A DNA stretch of 64,000 bases, taken from Aestuariibacter sp. A3R04 (GTDB lineage: Bacteria > Pseudomonadota > Gammaproteobacteria > Enterobacterales > Alteromonadaceae). The position numbers were made by a program, and so were the translations under genes. Location: positions 62,001-126,000 of the forward strand of contig NZ_JAHKQR010000002.1 in the NCBI RefSeq assembly GCF_018860805.1. Direction: 5' to 3'. Position 1 is the first letter of the stretch. Each line of letters starts with the position of its first letter. Shown one piece after another: positions 36,735 through 46,514 of the stretch. The notes under the pieces were generated by a model. It made no database searches and was not told where the DNA came from. It saw only the letters and a program-made list of their open reading frames with translations.

Positions 36735-39651
36735 CCGTAAGTACAAAACCTGCCCAGTAACGAGGATCCTGAAAGCGACGATGTCGGACTAAATTTTGTC
36801 GCGCCTCAAGCATCGCTTCTGCAATGTTGCCTTCATTTTTAGACAGAGCAGCATAGAACAACGCCATAAACTCAGCCGTTGCCCTGTCGGGAACTTTCCA
36901 CAATGTTGAAATTGTCGCACCCGCACCCTGATACAAATAACCATGACTAAGACTACGCATACCTATACCTTGGTAAGCTTTGCCCATTTCCGTTTCACAA
37001 GCGCTAATTACCACCAAATCATTGTGATAAGTTTTAGAAAACAGCATTTCATAAGGCACAAAACCACTTCTGTCTTCTCGTCCGTCAGACGCGGTAACAA
37101 TTCCAACAACATCCGGATTCTCCGGCGAGTAATAAGCGTGACTACCGACGTGTAATAGCTTTGCGTACCTCGCAGCATCAGACATAAGATTTTCGTCCGT
37201 TGCCTGTTCACCGTTGTATGAGAGCACATGAGCTTCAGGAAACGCTTCAGCTATCGATTGAATAGCCATAGCGGTCCATGGCAATGACGGAAAACCCGCG
37301 CGCCATTTCATAGCATCTGATGATGGAGTAAGTGTTTTATCGGGGTTTTGCGGGTTGGTAAACGTCACAACGTTGTTCCTGGCACTCGATGGAACATCAT
37401 CCTCAAAGAAGTCCCTGAGGGACATTACGCGGATAATGGCCATTTCCTGCCCCAAATATCTCGCTCCACGATCGCTTTTCAATGCAGAGAAAGAAACATT
37501 CCGCCACTTCCCTTCGGGCATGATATATAGGGTCTTAAAGCCGTGAAAACGAAATAATACTTCTCTGAGCCACTGTGAGATGGACTCATTTGCTGAGTCG
37601 CACGTTCCTTCAATGTATTGTTTGGTGATAAGGTAAGCACAGTCTTTTTCCCCTAAGGAAAACAGTTTTAGCATCGCTCGCTCTGTCCCGAGAAAACGTC
37701 GAACTTGTTCAAGACCGAAATCACCTTCTTGGATTTCCGGCACTACGCTCGACAATATTTGCTGCTCCCAACGTCGATTTTTAACCAGCATCTGGTTAAA
37801 TGAAAGCGATTGAATTCCAAACTCCGAGTAATAGGCGTAATCTTCGCCCACGGCGCTACCTTCGATGTGCATATCGCGATTACTTGCCAGTGCCATTCTG
37901 TGTCTTCGGAACATGATGCTAGCAAAATGTTCCGACAACATTAACGCGGTTTCAATATCCGCTTCATTACTACTGGGCAATAAGTATGAAAGATACTGGT
38001 TTATGAGTGTCCGCGATTGACTTAACCAGTTCATCCCCACCTCATTGCTTTGAAACTTAGTCGAAGCCCCCACAATTTCTTCGAAGGCATGACTAAATAC
38101 CTGATGAATCTGACCACTTTTTTGTGGTGAATCAGGCTGAGCGAGCAGCAATTCCAGTCTGACATTGGCAATGGCCAGGTTAACAGACAAAGGGTGTTGA
38201 TCTGTCGTTTCAATATTTTCAATAAGTGGGAGGGCTAAATCCATTCTGCCGGCTTGCCGCAGAACCACCAGCCACTCACTGAGTACTTGCGAGCGATATG
38301 CCGTCGTAAACGTATTCGTAATGGTGTCAATTGCTGTGAGGTATTCGGCCTCATCGAAGGCCTCGGGGTGCTCCCGTGTCTCGAGCAACTTTTGCAGAAC
38401 TCTGGCCCGTTCGAATGACTTTTCTGAAGAAATATAAGTTAAAGCTTCATTGAGGTAATACTCTCCAGCCTCAGGTTCGTCAAGTGCCAACTTGAGCCTG
38501 GCCATGTACATAAGCGTGCCAGCGTAATCTTCTTTATCACTGTTGTCTTTGCCATAAGTTAACGACTGTAAATAGTAACGTTGAGCTTTTTGAAGATCGC
38601 CAACCAAATAGTACGCCCTGCCCAAATTCGCATAGCTAACTGCAAGTTTCTCGGGTGCAAGTTTATGGGTGTGTTGAAACACCGATGCCCGCAACATGGT
38701 CAGATAAAGCGGCAAGTTTCCTTGCCGACGGTAAACCCAGGCCAGGTTGTTTATGAGATCATCCTGCATTTCCTCTTCTTGCAGCCCAGCAGTAGGTTTA
38801 AGGCACTGTAAACCGGCATTGAGCTCTCGCTCGGTACTCTGCAGATCTCCCGATAACCGATAATAACTCGCGAGTCCGTTTCTGATCTGTGCACACAACA
38901 AGCCATTCTGCTCATTAGGTATCAATGCAAAAGCTTGTGTTAGCTGATTAAATCCAACTTGAGAGGTATCGGGGGATTCGCCTTGCAAAACGCGGCTAAA
39001 CCCACAATAGGTTAAAAACACAGCTGTTTGCTTGTCGTTAACGAAGGGGTCATCATCGCGTTTGCGATTGCAAAATGCGATAACCTCGTCGTACCTGCGA
39101 CGAAAAAACTGACTTTCCAAGTACACCAAACTTACTGTTTTAGCGACGTTTACCGGCGCGTTGGGGTAATCATCAAAAAACTTTTGTGCAAGTGAATAGC
39201 TCGTGTTGTAATCCATTGTAGTAAGGGCAAACAACATATGCCTGACTTGGATATCCATGGCCAGGTAAGGCCCTTGATAAGAGGAAAAAAAGTGTCGCAG
39301 TTGTTGATGTTTTGCGTCTTCTATATTGGTAAAAGAAGAACGTAAATGCTGGTCAATGAAAGACAAATTTTCAACTACTCGGGCTTCATCTGAACCGGAC
39401 ACATGCAGCACGGTACTGCCTTCCTTCGTGCACTGAACATAGTCATCCTTCACATTGAAAACACGATAATATTGCTTCCATGTATCAGGCTCTTCACCAC
39501 AGATGAAAACAGTCTCTGCCAACACAGTATTTGTGTTAGCCAGGCACAATAAAAGCGAGGCGAGATAAAGCGGTCTGCCCGCTCTACATCGCGCTAACCC
39601 GTTGGTAAATTTCGCCTTGGAGTAAACTAATTTCAAGGCCGCTAAAATCAC
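36700..39651 (-). CDS. Exported TPR-CHAT domain protease-like protein
   Basis: 983 aa. A signal-peptide-like stretch (about 27-46, PLYLASLLLCLANTNTVLA) suggests export. TPR-like helical repeats span about 130-640 (e.g. AVSYANLGRAYYLVGDLQKA; INNLAWVYRRQGN). The C-terminal CHAT domain (about 690-980) keeps the caspase-like dyad: His838 (HVGSHAYYSP) and Cys885 (VISACETEMG). CHAT proteins cleave specific partners, often after a trigger sensed by TPRs. The GTG at 39651 directly follows the upstream stop, with AAGGA 9 nt before it. It is the last gene of the sigma/peroxidase operon and overlaps the convergent ligase gene by 35 bp. Confidence 0.88.
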   Translation of the reverse strand: MILAALKLVYSKAKFTNGLARCRAGRPLYLASLLLCLANTNTVLAETVFICGEEPDTWKQYYRVFNVKDDYVQCTKEGSTVLHVSGSDEARVVENLSFIDQHLRSSFTNIEDAKHQQLRHFFSSYQGPYLAMDIQVRHMLFALTTMDYNTSYSLAQKFFDDYPNAPVNVAKTVSLVYLESQFFRRRYDEVIAFCNRKRDDDPFVNDKQTAVFLTYCGFSRVLQGESPDTSQVGFNQLTQAFALIPNEQNGLLCAQIRNGLASYYRLSGDLQSTERELNAGLQCLKPTAGLQEEEMQDDLINNLAWVYRRQGNLPLYLTMLRASVFQHTHKLAPEKLAVSYANLGRAYYLVGDLQKAQRYYLQSLTYGKDNSDKEDYAGTLMYMARLKLALDEPEAGEYYLNEALTYISSEKSFERARVLQKLLETREHPEAFDEAEYLTAIDTITNTFTTAYRSQVLSEWLVVLRQAGRMDLALPLIENIETTDQHPLSVNLAIANVRLELLLAQPDSPQKSGQIHQVFSHAFEEIVGASTKFQSNEVGMNWLSQSRTLINQYLSYLLPSSNEADIETALMLSEHFASIMFRRHRMALASNRDMHIEGSAVGEDYAYYSEFGIQSLSFNQMLVKNRRWEQQILSSVVPEIQEGDFGLEQVRRFLGTERAMLKLFSLGEKDCAYLITKQYIEGTCDSANESISQWLREVLFRFHGFKTLYIMPEGKWRNVSFSALKSDRGARYLGQEMAIIRVMSLRDFFEDDVPSSARNNVVTFTNPQNPDKTLTPSSDAMKWRAGFPSLPWTAMAIQSIAEAFPEAHVLSYNGEQATDENLMSDAARYAKLLHVGSHAYYSPENPDVVGIVTASDGREDRSGFVPYEMLFSKTYHNDLVVISACETEMGKAYQGIGMRSLSHGYLYQGAGATISTLWKVPDRATAEFMALFYAALSKNEGNIAEAMLEARQNLVRHRRFQDPRYWAGFVLTVTTPQYERLLL

Positions 39652-40119
39652 TTAGTCGTTGTCCTTCCAGCGATAACTCGTCATGACAACCTCACCAGGA
39701 TCGCCATCATTTTCTGCCGGCCCGTCTCTTAACCACGCCAGTGTAGAGCTGTATTCTCTGGATCGCTTACCATTGGATTCGTGCTCATGGGCAATGATAG
39801 ACACTCTCAACGCCTTAAAGCCCTCAACATCAGTACCGTGTTTGCTATCGAGGGGAATAAGGTTGGAAATAAATATCCCAGCCGGGTCAATAACTTTAAA
39901 CTCACTTTTTTCCATGATGGCTTGTGCCGTACCGTTCCACAAACCGCCTAAAGACACAGAATAGGTGTTGTCTTTTTCGTTATAGGTAAATTTAACGGGG
40001 TAGTTATTACCTAATCCTTCGGGGTGGTAACTGCTTAGAGAAGGGATAATACTGCGATGGTTAACATAGCTGACTCCTGCTTTTGCTGTCGCCCAATAGC
40101 CTGCCTTAACGTCGTTCAT
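39652..40119 (-). CDS. Conserved-context protein of unknown function between peroxidase and CHAT genes
   Basis: 155 aa. I do not recognise it. There is no signal peptide or membrane span; Gly/Tyr/Ser-rich strands suggest a compact beta fold. Its start overlaps the peroxidase stop by 14 nt and its stop abuts the CHAT start, so it is translated within the operon. By position it is a candidate substrate or adaptor of the CHAT protease or the peroxidase (inference only). Confidence 0.75.
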   Translation of the reverse strand: MNDVKAGYWATAKAGVSYVNHRSIIPSLSSYHPEGLGNNYPVKFTYNEKDNTYSVSLGGLWNGTAQAIMEKSEFKVIDPAGIFISNLIPLDSKHGTDVEGFKALRVSIIAHEHESNGKRSREYSSTLAWLRDGPAENDGDPGEVVMTSYRWKDND

Positions 40120-41581
40120 TATTATTTTCTCCTGTTGTCAGTAAATCAGCCATGGTGAGACGTGATTGATCACTCACTCCGATGTCTGAACAAAAAGTGT
40201 GTAAAAACGCACCGTAATCGGGAACTTCACTAAAAGAAGCCCGACTTTCTGGCGCCGCCTGATCGATCGCAAACTTCATTACATCAGCAATTATAATACT
40301 GCCCAATTTTCCAAGCCGGTGGCCAGGGTTATCCTCCTGAGCTCCGGCTTCAGCAAGTATATAGGGCCACAAGGGTAGACGTTCATCCTGGTACAACCGA
40401 TAAAAAGATGCACTTTGTTGCATGGGGTCGATTTTCAACTCCTCCAACACGGCTTCCTCTTCGTGAAGTGTTAAACCTGCCGCACGTGCAAGTTCTGGAT
40501 AATACGTACATAGACGATATTTACATTCATGGACGGTGGCTAGACTGGCCTTTATTCCTGCGCTAATGTTGCGCTCAGCAATATTCCTGGCAATGGGTAT
40601 ATTCCCCATCCCCGCCACGATAATGAGATTAATCGGTTGAATTTCCTGGGCAAATTCGCCAAAAAAAAGTCCCCAATCGATAGGGGGAATCGCCTTGCCC
40701 TTAAAGGGTTGATGAGTAAGAAGCGCATGCAAGTTAAAAGAGTCATTTCCTCTCAACTTGTAGGTTTCGCGAACCATACTATGACCAAATCGAAAGGCTG
40801 CATGACTAAACTCAAAGGGGACGCGGTCGACATCACAATCAGGTTGCATCAGCACACTGCCATTGAGTGTGCCAGAGAAATAATATTTATAAACAGCTTT
40901 GTCTAATATGGCCGGAAGCCATTCATTCAACACCAACTGATGAAACAAACAAGTGGTAAAATACCTGGCAGTATAAAAAACAGTAGGGTCTGCATGCAGA
41001 AAAGGCGGGGTGGCACCACCCAACATGCGTAAAATACGATTGTGTACTCGTTGCCATTGCACGTGAAATTGCAAAATAATGGCGTTGTCGTTGTTACGCG
41101 GTTCCGGAAGCAAAGGAGCACCACCACAATCTCGCAGGCAATCCCAGCCATTGTCCGCAAGTTTAAACATACCATATTCGTCAAAGAATATATGAGACGG
41201 TAGACCTTGTGCACACCCATATAGGCTATCGAGGTTAAGTATGGGGGTAACCTGTCGGCTTGAATAGTGATTTTGCAACGGATGGGTGGGGGTTATAATG
41301 TCATGAGCAATCCACTGCCCCCAATACGTAAAACCAGCGGGTAGCTTATCCCCTAAGGGAATCTGAGGTTTTATCTCTACGCCCTTAACTGAATTTAATT
41401 GCGAAACCTCAGGCTCGGGAAACAGACTTTTCATTTTCGCAGTCGAAAACGGTTCTTCCCTATCGGCTGGTAATGGCTCAGACCACGGAATAATAGCTTC
41501 TACCATTTCCACAATCTCAGCCTCGGTGGGCACTTTCCTTGTGGATCTACCAAAAAGATAATCCCTATCTCTCACATGCAT
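40106..41581 (-). CDS. Animal-type haem peroxidase
   Basis: 491 aa. Distal haem site GQWIAHDIITPTHP (His93 with the following Asp), PEPRNNDNAII plus QWQRVHNRI, and proximal site FEFSHAAFRFGHSMVRETY (His267). This is the peroxidase-cyclooxygenase (peroxinectin-like) superfamily, which uses H2O2 to oxidise halides, phenols or lipids. There is no signal peptide, so it is either cytoplasmic or exported by a route not visible here. It lies 73 bp downstream of the anti-sigma candidate. Confidence 0.9.
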   Translation of the reverse strand: MHVRDRDYLFGRSTRKVPTEAEIVEMVEAIIPWSEPLPADREEPFSTAKMKSLFPEPEVSQLNSVKGVEIKPQIPLGDKLPAGFTYWGQWIAHDIITPTHPLQNHYSSRQVTPILNLDSLYGCAQGLPSHIFFDEYGMFKLADNGWDCLRDCGGAPLLPEPRNNDNAIILQFHVQWQRVHNRILRMLGGATPPFLHADPTVFYTARYFTTCLFHQLVLNEWLPAILDKAVYKYYFSGTLNGSVLMQPDCDVDRVPFEFSHAAFRFGHSMVRETYKLRGNDSFNLHALLTHQPFKGKAIPPIDWGLFFGEFAQEIQPINLIIVAGMGNIPIARNIAERNISAGIKASLATVHECKYRLCTYYPELARAAGLTLHEEEAVLEELKIDPMQQSASFYRLYQDERLPLWPYILAEAGAQEDNPGHRLGKLGSIIIADVMKFAIDQAAPESRASFSEVPDYGAFLHTFCSDIGVSDQSRLTMADLLTTGENNNERR

Positions 41582-41654
41582 GACCTGAACTCTTTGTTAT
41601 AATAGGTATTGAAAGTTACATCTCAGTGACTATTTATAGCATGGTTTTTAACCG

Positions 41655-42254
41655 TTATTCACGAGTAACTTTCAGTTCGAAACGGTTTATTTCTTTGCTG
41701 TTGGCTGTAAAAATGAGTGTGTACAACCCCGAGTCAACCATATCGCGGTCAATAATTAGTGAAACCTCATTGTTACTATTTGGTTTTATTCGGATTTCAG
41801 ACACCAACTGACTACTGTCAGAAATCAATTTCGCACTAATAGTGTCTCGTAATGTCGGTGGAGCATCACTCACTACCACTTTGAATGCTTCGTCTCTGGC
41901 AAAGTTGAGATTAACAGCTTCCGTTGTATGGCTTCTGAAATCTTCCAGGTATACGATCCCCGGACTAACGGTTTCCTGCTTCACTAAAAGGGCTGGCAAC
42001 CACAACCAGGCCACAATACCTGCGGCAATAGCCGATAATGCCACAGCACTTCGTTTTACGCGGCCGTTTTTCATTGTGCTTACCGCCGGCACACTTGTCA
42101 CACCACTTTTCAAGCTATCTGTCAGTACCACTTGCTCGGTTTTTGATGGGCAAGCTAACATCTCGGTCTCAAAGTGGATTTCTTCTTCCGGTGAGAGCCG
42201 CTTATTGAGGTAGTCTCGAACGAGGTCATCATCAAACAGTTTACTTTCAGACAT
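41655..42254 (-). CDS. Single-span membrane protein, probable anti-sigma factor
   Basis: 199 aa. N-terminal cytoplasmic region (1-70, DDDLVRDYLNKRLSPEEEIHFETEML is the helical pattern of anti-sigma domains but lacks the HxxxCxxC zinc motif), one span (about 69-90, AVALSAIAAGIVAWLWLPALL), then a periplasmic beta-rich domain. The start overlaps the ECF sigma gene stop by 8 nt. Position and topology support an anti-sigma role; the zinc-less N-domain leaves some doubt. Confidence 0.75.
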   Translation of the reverse strand: MSESKLFDDDLVRDYLNKRLSPEEEIHFETEMLACPSKTEQVVLTDSLKSGVTSVPAVSTMKNGRVKRSAVALSAIAAGIVAWLWLPALLVKQETVSPGIVYLEDFRSHTTEAVNLNFARDEAFKVVVSDAPPTLRDTISAKLISDSSQLVSEIRIKPNSNNEVSLIIDRDMVDSGLYTLIFTANSKEINRFELKVTRE

Positions 42255-43014
42255 AGGAATTATTCTTTAAACCTGGATTGGCAGGTTTCGCCAACCCATT
42301 CTGGTTATATGAGTGAACCGGCCCGACGAATTCTCTCACCTCAGATTGAACATCCTGAGCAAATTGTTGTATTCGGGTATCCTGCCACTGAGCCGAATGG
42401 GCCAGAGCGGTAATGAGCGCCAGAACAACCGCGTTATCAATGGCATCTCTGACATATACAGTAGCATCTTCACTATTTTCAATCAGCGCTCTAAGACGTT
42501 GCCTAGCGCGAAAAAGGACGCGATCAAAGTGTGCGGTAGTGAGCGCGTATTCTTCGCACAGTGTCTGTTTATCTTCGTCGTATAAATAGTAACGCGTGAG
42601 GAGATCTTTATCGCGTTTAGTCGACAATTGAGCTAACAACCGCCGAACCAAATCCACGTTGTTTTGTTTTTGTACCTGTTGAAGCAGGGATTCCTGCTCC
42701 GATTCGAAAGCGTCTGCGTGTTCAGTGTTTTCAGTTTGTCGTCTGGCCTGCTGTCGACGATATGCAATAAGAGTATTGATGCCGGTTTGCCGAATGAAGG
42801 AAGCCAATGCATCTGGATTGCGAAGATCGCCATTGCGCAGCTTTCTTATCACAATGACAAAGGTATCCTGCACCAAATCCTCGGCCAGGCTAAAAGTATC
42901 TGTTTGACGATAGAGGATAAACAGCAACCCTTGATAGTAATTTTCAATGAGTTGTTTTTCTGCTTGTTTATCGCCGTGAACGATACGGTCAATGAGTTCA
43001 GCTGCCGGCACCAC
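42247..43014 (-). CDS. ECF-type sigma factor with C-terminal extension
   Basis: 255 aa, GTG start. Region 2 (FSLAEDLVQDTFVIVIRKL, about residues 41-60) and region 4 (LLTRYYLYDEDKQTLCEEYAL, then FDRVLFRARQRLRAL, about 140-180) are clear. A further 70 residues include a hydrophobic stretch (AVVLALITALAHS) not found in minimal ECF factors. It heads the five-gene operon and probably controls it. No confident -35/-10 for its own promoter was found. Confidence 0.88.
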   Translation of the reverse strand: MVPAAELIDRIVHGDKQAEKQLIENYYQGLLFILYRQTDTFSLAEDLVQDTFVIVIRKLRNGDLRNPDALASFIRQTGINTLIAYRRQQARRQTENTEHADAFESEQESLLQQVQKQNNVDLVRRLLAQLSTKRDKDLLTRYYLYDEDKQTLCEEYALTTAHFDRVLFRARQRLRALIENSEDATVYVRDAIDNAVVLALITALAHSAQWQDTRIQQFAQDVQSEVREFVGPVHSYNQNGLAKPANPGLKNNSYV

Positions 43015-43234
43015 TCAGGATTCCACTGTAATAAAGTTGTTGTAAAAGCACCGTCCAACCTTAGCGGGTTACGCACATCAGATCAACGCTAATATCCCCG
43101 ATATTTCGCACTAAACCTAATAAAAAAGAATCACATAAGATCTAAAGATATTATTTCATGAATGTAGTGAGAGAATTCCAACCGCCAGAACACTTCCTAA
43201 ACAACAATGAAAAATACCAGGATCAGAGGGAAAC

Positions 43235-43756
43235 ATGTCTCAGAAAATTATTGCAGTGGTGCTCCACGGCATTGATGCGCATCAGGAACACAGCGCGGCA
43301 CAACTCAATACGCACATTGAAAATTACGTGAAAGCCAATGATCTGCAAAACACATCCGTGACCTGGGTTCCTATTCACTGGGCGTGGATCCGCGAACTAC
43401 GGGGCCATGCCAATGGCACGCTAAACAGCGAAATGAACTATACCCGGCTGTTCAACTATATCAAAACTGCACAGTCAACCTTTACTCTCTATCAAAACGA
43501 CACGCTTATTAAAGACGAATGTCTGGTTTTGCATAAAACCATTGAACTGCGTTTAATTGAATTGCTCAATCAGCCTCAGCGGTCCTTTGACAAAAACGTT
43601 CCTGTATTGGTACTGGCATCTACACCAACAGATATTATTGTCGAAAAGTTTAAATGGAACTCCACTCATCCCGCAAAACGTGCGGATGCAAAACCCTTGC
43701 GATTAGAATTGAGTAGTGCCAACGACCACGTCAATCCCAGCAAAGTGTTTAAGTAG
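43235..43756 (+). CDS. Small protein of unknown function next to rnpB
   Basis: 173 aa, AGAGGG before the ATG. It starts VVLHGIDAHQE, like the oxyanion strand of an alpha/beta hydrolase, but no Ser/Asp/His triad follows, so that reading is not supported. No signal peptide or membrane span. Convergent with rnpB, ending 15 bp before the RNA's 3' end. Confidence 0.7.
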   Translation: MSQKIIAVVLHGIDAHQEHSAAQLNTHIENYVKANDLQNTSVTWVPIHWAWIRELRGHANGTLNSEMNYTRLFNYIKTAQSTFTLYQNDTLIKDECLVLHKTIELRLIELLNQPQRSFDKNVPVLVLASTPTDIIVEKFKWNSTHPAKRADAKPLRLELSSANDHVNPSKVFK

Positions 43757-43770
43757 CGGTGAAAAAAAAT

Positions 43771-44119
<349 letters not shown>

Positions 44120-44173
44120 CCAAGCATTTTACAGCAGTTTTTTAGCTTTAGCGACACATTCGCAACGACGCCA

Positions 44174-44203
44174 ATAAAAAAGGGGCTCAACGGAAGCCCC
44201 TTT
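44174..44203 (-). terminator. Intrinsic terminator of the yebC-family gene
   Basis: Stem AAAGGGGCT / AGCCCCTTT around a 7-nt loop, followed on the minus strand by TTTTTT. It lies 16 bp after the gene's stop. Confidence 0.85.
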
Positions 44204-44218
44204 GTTAGAGTATATTGC

Positions 44219-44941
44219 TCAGTTTGGCGTTATGGCGTTGTGGTACACGTCCTGAACGTCGTCACAGTCATTAAGCATGTCCATAAACTTTTCGAACATG
44301 GGCATATCTTCTTCACTAATTTCCACTTCCGTCTGTGGAATAAAACTGATTTCTTCGGCGTCGAAGTTGATATCCGGATAAGCATTGGTCAGGGCGGTTT
44401 TCACACTGTAAAACTCAGTGTGGGGGGCATATACTGTTATTTTGCCCTCTTCACTTTCAACTTCAGACACATCGACATCTGCGTCCATAAGCACTTCTAA
44501 TACCGCATCTTCGTCATCGCCCGCAAACTGAAATACAGCCTGGTGATCAAACATGTGGGCTACCGCACCAGGCGCGCCAATTTTCGCATTGGTTTTGGTA
44601 AAGCAGTTGCGTACATCAGTAATGGTGCGATTATTATTGTCTGTTAAACAATCCACAATAACCATGCAATTTCCCGGACCAAAGCCCTCATAACGGGCAG
44701 GGACGAAATCCTCCCCGGCGCCACCAATTGCTTTATCAATGGCTTTTTCAATTACGTGGCTTGGCACCTGATCTTTCTTCGCTTTCTCAATTAAACGCTT
44801 AAGTGAAAGATTTGTATCGGGATCAGGCCCACCGTTTTTTGCACATACGTATATTTCTTTGCCGTATTTAGAATACACTTTGGTTTTTGCGCCAGCCGTT
44901 TTGGCCATGGCGTTCTTTCTTACTTCAAATGCTCTACCCAT
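44219..44941 (-). CDS. YebC/PmpR family protein (YeeN-like)
   Basis: 240 aa from the ATG at 44941 ([19 protein letters not shown]), which fits the family N-terminus; the ORF continues upstream to 44995 but without family similarity. [41 protein letters not shown] and [12 protein letters not shown] are hallmark segments. The sequence is closer to E. coli YeeN than to YebC proper. Family members were described as transcription regulators and more recently linked to translation of proline-rich stretches (established knowledge). It stands alone between rnpB and zapE. Confidence 0.9.
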   Translation of the reverse strand: MGRAFEVRKNAMAKTAGAKTKVYSKYGKEIYVCAKNGGPDPDTNLSLKRLIEKAKKDQVPSHVIEKAIDKAIGGAGEDFVPARYEGFGPGNCMVIVDCLTDNNNRTITDVRNCFTKTNAKIGAPGAVAHMFDHQAVFQFAGDDEDAVLEVLMDADVDVSEVESEEGKITVYAPHTEFYSVKTALTNAYPDINFDAEEISFIPQTEVEISEEDMPMFEKFMDMLNDCDDVQDVYHNAITPN

Positions 44942-45108
44942 TTTAGGTCTCTGTATCGTACTTTTACCCGACAATGCCCGTGAAAATACAGGCACAGTTT
45001 AAAAAATTATTGCGCAGTTTACCGGCTTTGCCGATGAGATAACAGCGTTGTGTTTTTACCGCCTTCTGGGAAGTGAGTGCTCCTGCTAAAGGACATTCGT
45101 CTTACCAC

Positions 45109-46212
45109 TTAAGGCAAGTGCTCCCGCGCCAAATAGTCTCTCGACTGCATTTCTTTGAGCCGGCTTAAGCAGCGGCGGAATTCAAAACTCAGTCGACCTT
45201 CCGTGTAAAGCTTCTCCAGTTCGACTTCTGCGGTCATGATAAGTTTGACGTGTCGCTCATAGAACTCATCCACCATAGCGATGAAACGGCGTGCAGTATC
45301 GTCATTATTCGCCCCCATCTGCTTCACATTTGCAACCAATACGGAATGATAACAACGGCTGAGTTCAATATAGTCGCTCTGACTACGCGGCCCTTCACAC
45401 AAAGCGGAAAATTCAATTACCAACACGCCATCGGCCTGCATTCGAGTAGGAATACTGCGATTGTTTACTTCGATATTCTGCCCTTGTGTTCCCTTTTCAG
45501 GCGCTAACTGTTCGAAATATTCATTTAAGTGCGCATCGCCGTTTTCATCGAGGGGAAAGTGAAAAATTTCAGCCTGTTCGAGAGTTCGCAGGCGGTAATC
45601 AATTCCGCTGTCGACGTTAATCACATCGGTATAACGGTTAATGAGGTCGATGGCCGGCAGAAAGCGCGCCCGCTGCAACCCGTTTTTATAGAGATCATCA
45701 GGAATAATATTTGACGTTGCCACAAGGGTAATGCCCCTGGCAAATAATTCTTGCATCAGTGTACCTAGAATCATCGCATCGGTAATATCTGATACAAAAA
45801 ACTCATCAAAGCAAATAACGCGAGCTTCACTGGCTAAGCGATCTGCGACGATTTTCAACGGGTCTACTTCATTGGGTAAAGCCTTTAGCTCAGCGTGCAC
45901 CCGATGCATAAACCGGTGAAAATGAACCCGCATTTTCTTTTCAAAAGGCAAACAGTCGAAAAACGTATCGACCAAGTAGGTTTTCCCCCGTCCAACTCCG
46001 CCGTAAAAATAAAGGCCCTGAATTGGTTCCACCGCCCGCTTTTTACCAAGTAACCCTCTGATTTTACCGCGCACTCCTTTGCGATGTGCCGGTGTTGACG
46101 AAATGAACTCGTCATATAACCGCTGTAATGCCATCACGGCATTTTCTTGTGCGGGATCGTGTGAAAACGTGGGAGACTGGAGATCTTGCTGATATTTTTC
46201 CCAAGGCGTCAT
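45109..46212 (-). CDS. zapE: Cell-division ATPase ZapE
   Basis: 367 aa from the ATG at 46212 (MTPWEKYQQDL; AGGAG upstream). AFG1-like ATPase: Walker A GGVGRGKTYLVD, Walker B VICFDEFFVSD, MHRVHAELK and the sensor TSNIIPDDLYKNGLQR. ZapE associates with the Z-ring under stress in E. coli. The reading frame stays open for 92 more codons upstream to 46488, but without family similarity. Divergent from zapG, followed downstream by degQ-degS, the enterobacterial order. Confidence 0.93.
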   Translation of the reverse strand: MTPWEKYQQDLQSPTFSHDPAQENAVMALQRLYDEFISSTPAHRKGVRGKIRGLLGKKRAVEPIQGLYFYGGVGRGKTYLVDTFFDCLPFEKKMRVHFHRFMHRVHAELKALPNEVDPLKIVADRLASEARVICFDEFFVSDITDAMILGTLMQELFARGITLVATSNIIPDDLYKNGLQRARFLPAIDLINRYTDVINVDSGIDYRLRTLEQAEIFHFPLDENGDAHLNEYFEQLAPEKGTQGQNIEVNNRSIPTRMQADGVLVIEFSALCEGPRSQSDYIELSRCYHSVLVANVKQMGANNDDTARRFIAMVDEFYERHVKLIMTAEVELEKLYTEGRLSFEFRRCLSRLKEMQSRDYLAREHLP

Positions 46213-46514
46213 CGACAACACTACTCCTGAAAATTCTGCCTGGAAGGTCGCGGCTGCGCAGACCTCCTTGAAAAATGAAAATATGAACTTAAATTCCGGA
46301 TAAATACCGGTAAAATCCTCTTCGAGGATAATCATACCGCAAGGGGCGGTAGCAGATGAAGTTTTTACATTGCCAATGTGTCCGATTGTTACAAATCTCA
46401 GTCCGATAGCACCGCGTAAAAGGGGCATTTGTATTAAGATATTGCTATAGTCACTTTGAAGTTTTTGCATTTCAGTACTCTCGTTCACCGTACTGTTATC
46501 TTTTGGAGAAATTA
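46213..46514. other. Divergent intergenic region between zapE and zapG
   Basis: 302 bp, open in the zapE frame for most of its length but without recognisable protein similarity. It must hold both promoters; no distinct elements were identified. Confidence 0.6.

Noticed and set aside
43235-43756. Alpha/beta hydrolase assignment
   Set aside because: Only an HGI-like start is visible; no nucleophile elbow or catalytic triad follows.
46213-46488. 92-residue N-terminal extension of ZapE
   Set aside because: No similarity to the family, and the ATG at 46212 has AGGAG upstream and fits the usual length.
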